A stretch of 64,000 nt of DNA from Larkinella terrae (GTDB lineage Bacteria > Bacteroidota > Bacteroidia > Cytophagales > Spirosomataceae), in the NCBI RefSeq assembly GCF_009668025.1, contig NZ_WJXZ01000002.1, positions 564,059 through 628,058 of the forward strand. Reading direction: 5' to 3'. Position 1 is the first letter of the stretch; each line of letters opens with the position of its first letter. Positions 62,532 to 64,000 of the stretch are shown piece by piece. The notes under the pieces are model-generated. The model saw only the letters and a program-made list of their open reading frames with translations. It was not told the origin of the DNA and made no database searches. Both the position numbers and the translations under genes were made by a program.

Positions 62532-63301
62532 ACCAGCTACCCGACCAGCCCGATCCCTGGGCCTTTCTGCAAAACCACACGTCCGCCCGCATCGCCCGCG
62601 GACGCACCGGCCACAGTTTGCCTACGCGTGCGCTGCTGGATTTTCAGCTCGACCACGCCCGTGCCCGCGATGCGGTTTATTCGGAGCTGGAACAGGACGA
62701 ATTGAGGAATCAACTGGCGGTTTTTCACCAGCCGGTTTTGCTGCTTCACAGCCGGGCGACCGATCGACAGCAGTACCTGCAACGCCCGGATTTGGGCCGG
62801 AAACTGGACGAGAAGAGCCAAACAAACCTGACAGGTTTTGAAGACCTGTCAGGTTTTGCGCCATTTGATCTCTGCATCGTTATTGCGGACGGGTTGTCGG
62901 CAACGGCCATCAATCGACACGCGCCAACGGTGGTGGCGCGTTTGACGGAAGAAGTGTTGAAACTGGGCTGGACGCTGGCGCCCCTGTGTCTGGTGGAGCA
63001 GGGACGTGTGGCGATTGGCGACGAAATTGCGCACGCGCTGAAGGCCGAAACCGTCGTGGTGCTGATCGGTGAACGACCCGGTTTAACGTCGCCCGACAGC
63101 ATGGGCGCTTACCTGACCTTTCAACCGCAACCCGGGTTGACCGACGAATCGCGCAACTGCCTTTCCAACATCCGGCCCGAAGGGTTGCCGTACGAAGCCG
63201 CCGTGCAAAAGCTGTTGTATCTGCTGACCGAAATGAAAAACCGCCGGTTGTCGGGCGTGCAGTTGAAGGACGAGTTTGACGATAATTTATTGGCGAACTA
63301 G
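62528..63301 (+). CDS. eutC: Ethanolamine ammonia-lyase small subunit
   Basis: A 257-residue subunit. Family motifs: SARIARGRTGHSLPTRALLDFQLDHA, YLQRPDLGRKLD, CIVIADGLSATAINRHA, APLCLVEQGRVAIGDEIAH and GERPGLTSPDSMGAYLTFQP. It completes the active enzyme with EutB. Between residues about 99 and 110 (TNLTGFEDLSGF) there is an insertion of 11-12 residues that coincides exactly with a palindromic repeat (62824-62856). The insert sits in a surface loop between the helix and strand before the IADG motif, so the protein is probably still functional. The stop overlaps the convergent DUF4230 stop (CTAG). Confidence 0.93.
   Translation: MNQLPDQPDPWAFLQNHTSARIARGRTGHSLPTRALLDFQLDHARARDAVYSELEQDELRNQLAVFHQPVLLLHSRATDRQQYLQRPDLGRKLDEKSQTNLTGFEDLSGFAPFDLCIVIADGLSATAINRHAPTVVARLTEEVLKLGWTLAPLCLVEQGRVAIGDEIAHALKAETVVVLIGERPGLTSPDSMGAYLTFQPQPGLTDESRNCLSNIRPEGLPYEAAVQKLLYLLTEMKNRRLSGVQLKDEFDDNLLAN
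62824..62856. repeat. 33-bp palindromic repeat inside the eutC coding region
   Basis: Arms AAACCTGACAGGT (62824-62836) and its complement (62844-62856) around a 7-base loop (TTTGAAG). The unit is 33 bases, a multiple of three, and keeps the eutC frame. Palindromes of the AACCTGACAGGT type are familiar as dispersed intergenic repeats in Bacteroidota; here one sits within a gene, like Rickettsia palindromic elements. Confidence 0.8.
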
Positions 63302-63915
63302 CGGAGCGGTGGCAGGGTGGCCTTCATCCGCGTGGTCAGAAATACTTTTTTGCCCGATATTCGCTCCAGCATCGGTTTTAGAATCTTGTCGGCGTTCTGG
63401 CGGGTTTGTTCCAGAATACCGCTGTTCAGCGCCGACTGCCGGATTTGGGTTTCCGCCCGGCGATAGGCTTCATTAACCAGTTGGGCTTCTTCCAGAAACG
63501 CATATTCCGTATTGAAAACCCGCGAGCGGTTGTGGTTAATCTTATAGTGACAGATTTCGGGATCGGGCAAATGCACGATCAGGCTATCGCCCTGTGTGGT
63601 CACGTCTTCGGCTTTGATCTTGGTCAGATCGAGGCAGCCAATGGCTTCACCTTCCACAATCAGCACGGCTTTCGGATTGGGCAGCCACTCCCGAACAAGC
63701 TGGTGTTCCACAATGTCTTTAAACCGGTATTGAACCAGCTCAAGTTTTCCTAGTTCGGTTACTTCCTGTAAAACAACGGTTTGTGTACTTTTCTCCGTTT
63801 TCGTCAATCCGCTGAAAAGCGACCAGCCGCGCAGTTGCTCCCACAAAACGATTAAACCGACGATAAGAAGGACGATAAGAAATAAGCGGAGGATTGAATT
63901 AATGAAACGGGTCAT
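63298..63915 (-). CDS. DUF4230-family membrane protein
   Basis: A 205-residue protein. The N-terminal transmembrane helix (about 8-26, SILRLFLIVLLIVGLIVLW) is followed by the DUF4230 domain: VVLQEVTELGKLELVQYRFKD, VLIVEGEAIGCLDL, and later DSLIVHLPDPEI. The fold is exported or facing the periplasm. Members are conserved in many bacteria without an assigned function. It converges on eutC with a four-base overlap of the stop codons, and its start is 85 bases from the right edge of the window. Confidence 0.85.
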   Translation of the reverse strand: MTRFINSILRLFLIVLLIVGLIVLWEQLRGWSLFSGLTKTEKSTQTVVLQEVTELGKLELVQYRFKDIVEHQLVREWLPNPKAVLIVEGEAIGCLDLTKIKAEDVTTQGDSLIVHLPDPEICHYKINHNRSRVFNTEYAFLEEAQLVNEAYRRAETQIRQSALNSGILEQTRQNADKILKPMLERISGKKVFLTTRMKATLPPLR

Positions 63916-64000
63916 AAAGCGGGAGTTTGTCGGTTTTCAGTTTACGGTTTTCGGTGGGGGAAGCGTTGCTATACAGCTTGCGTCAGCCCCCGAAAACCGT

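Overview
The window comes from a member of the Bacteroidota, most likely a Spirosoma/Larkinella-type cytophagal bacterium. The signs are a SusC/SusD pair, TonB-linked receptors with a carboxypeptidase-like N-terminal domain, OmpA and DUF5606 proteins, a Toprim-type mobile-element primase, an IntDOT-like tyrosine recombinase, and a promoter fitting the Bacteroidota TTTG-N19-TAnnTTTG form. The chromosomal parts are GC-rich by eye. Positions 23.15-35.3 kb are strongly AT-rich and are a separate, acquired segment.

Left arm (1-22.4 kb): a partial MTHFR-like gene, a secreted PIG-L deacetylase, an AmpG-like transporter, a probably frameshifted cupin, and an orphan TPR histidine kinase. Then come a SusC/SusD/Asp-box hydrolase glycan-uptake locus, a cellulose-synthase-like GT2, and an OmpR/kinase pair. 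The pair is followed by an outer-membrane receptor, and a 23-bp direct repeat lies upstream of both. A GAF protein, a CheY protein and an unusual beta-propeller/YceI lipoprotein follow.

Mobile element (23137-35307): about 12.2 kb inserted at the 3' end of tRNA-Asn(GTT). The ends are marked by a 15-bp copy of the tRNA 3' end. The element carries a tyrosine recombinase, a divergent XRE repressor and Cro-like pair around a dyad operator, a VapE/SF3-type NTPase, a Toprim primase, iteron-like repeats, a 26-bp perfect palindrome and a small zinc-finger protein. I see no capsid, portal, relaxase or transfer gene, so it looks like a P4-like satellite or integrative element that replicates on its own. 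Its left cargo is a secreted protein plus a lipoprotein metalloprotease with an astacin-type motif. Its right cargo, next to the tRNA, is a translationally overlapping pair: a uracil-DNA-glycosylase-like protein and a DUF262-HNH nuclease. This pair is the best candidate in the window for an undescribed anti-phage system. The old tRNA terminator and a decayed integrase lie just outside the left end.

Housekeeping stretch (35.3-40.8 kb): tRNA-Asn, a small PH-like protein, rsmG, a GT2, tgt and an abundant-type OmpA protein.

Exopolysaccharide cluster (40.9-56.9 kb): a complete Wzx/Wzy-type locus with export protein, Wzz, UDP-HexNAc dehydrogenase, flippase, polymerase, six glycosyltransferases including a GT11, and an initiating phosphosugar transferase. 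The last is followed by PglD-like and PglE-like genes for a bacillosamine-type amino sugar. Many of the genes overlap by ATGA.

Right arm (56.9-64 kb): a thioredoxin lipoprotein, engB, DUF5606, a probable aminophosphonate-degrading pair (FAD oxidoreductase and phosphonatase-like hydrolase), divergent eutBC for ethanolamine ammonia-lyase, and a DUF4230 protein. The phosphonate and ethanolamine routes would both end in acetaldehyde. eutC carries an in-frame palindromic repeat inside its coding sequence.
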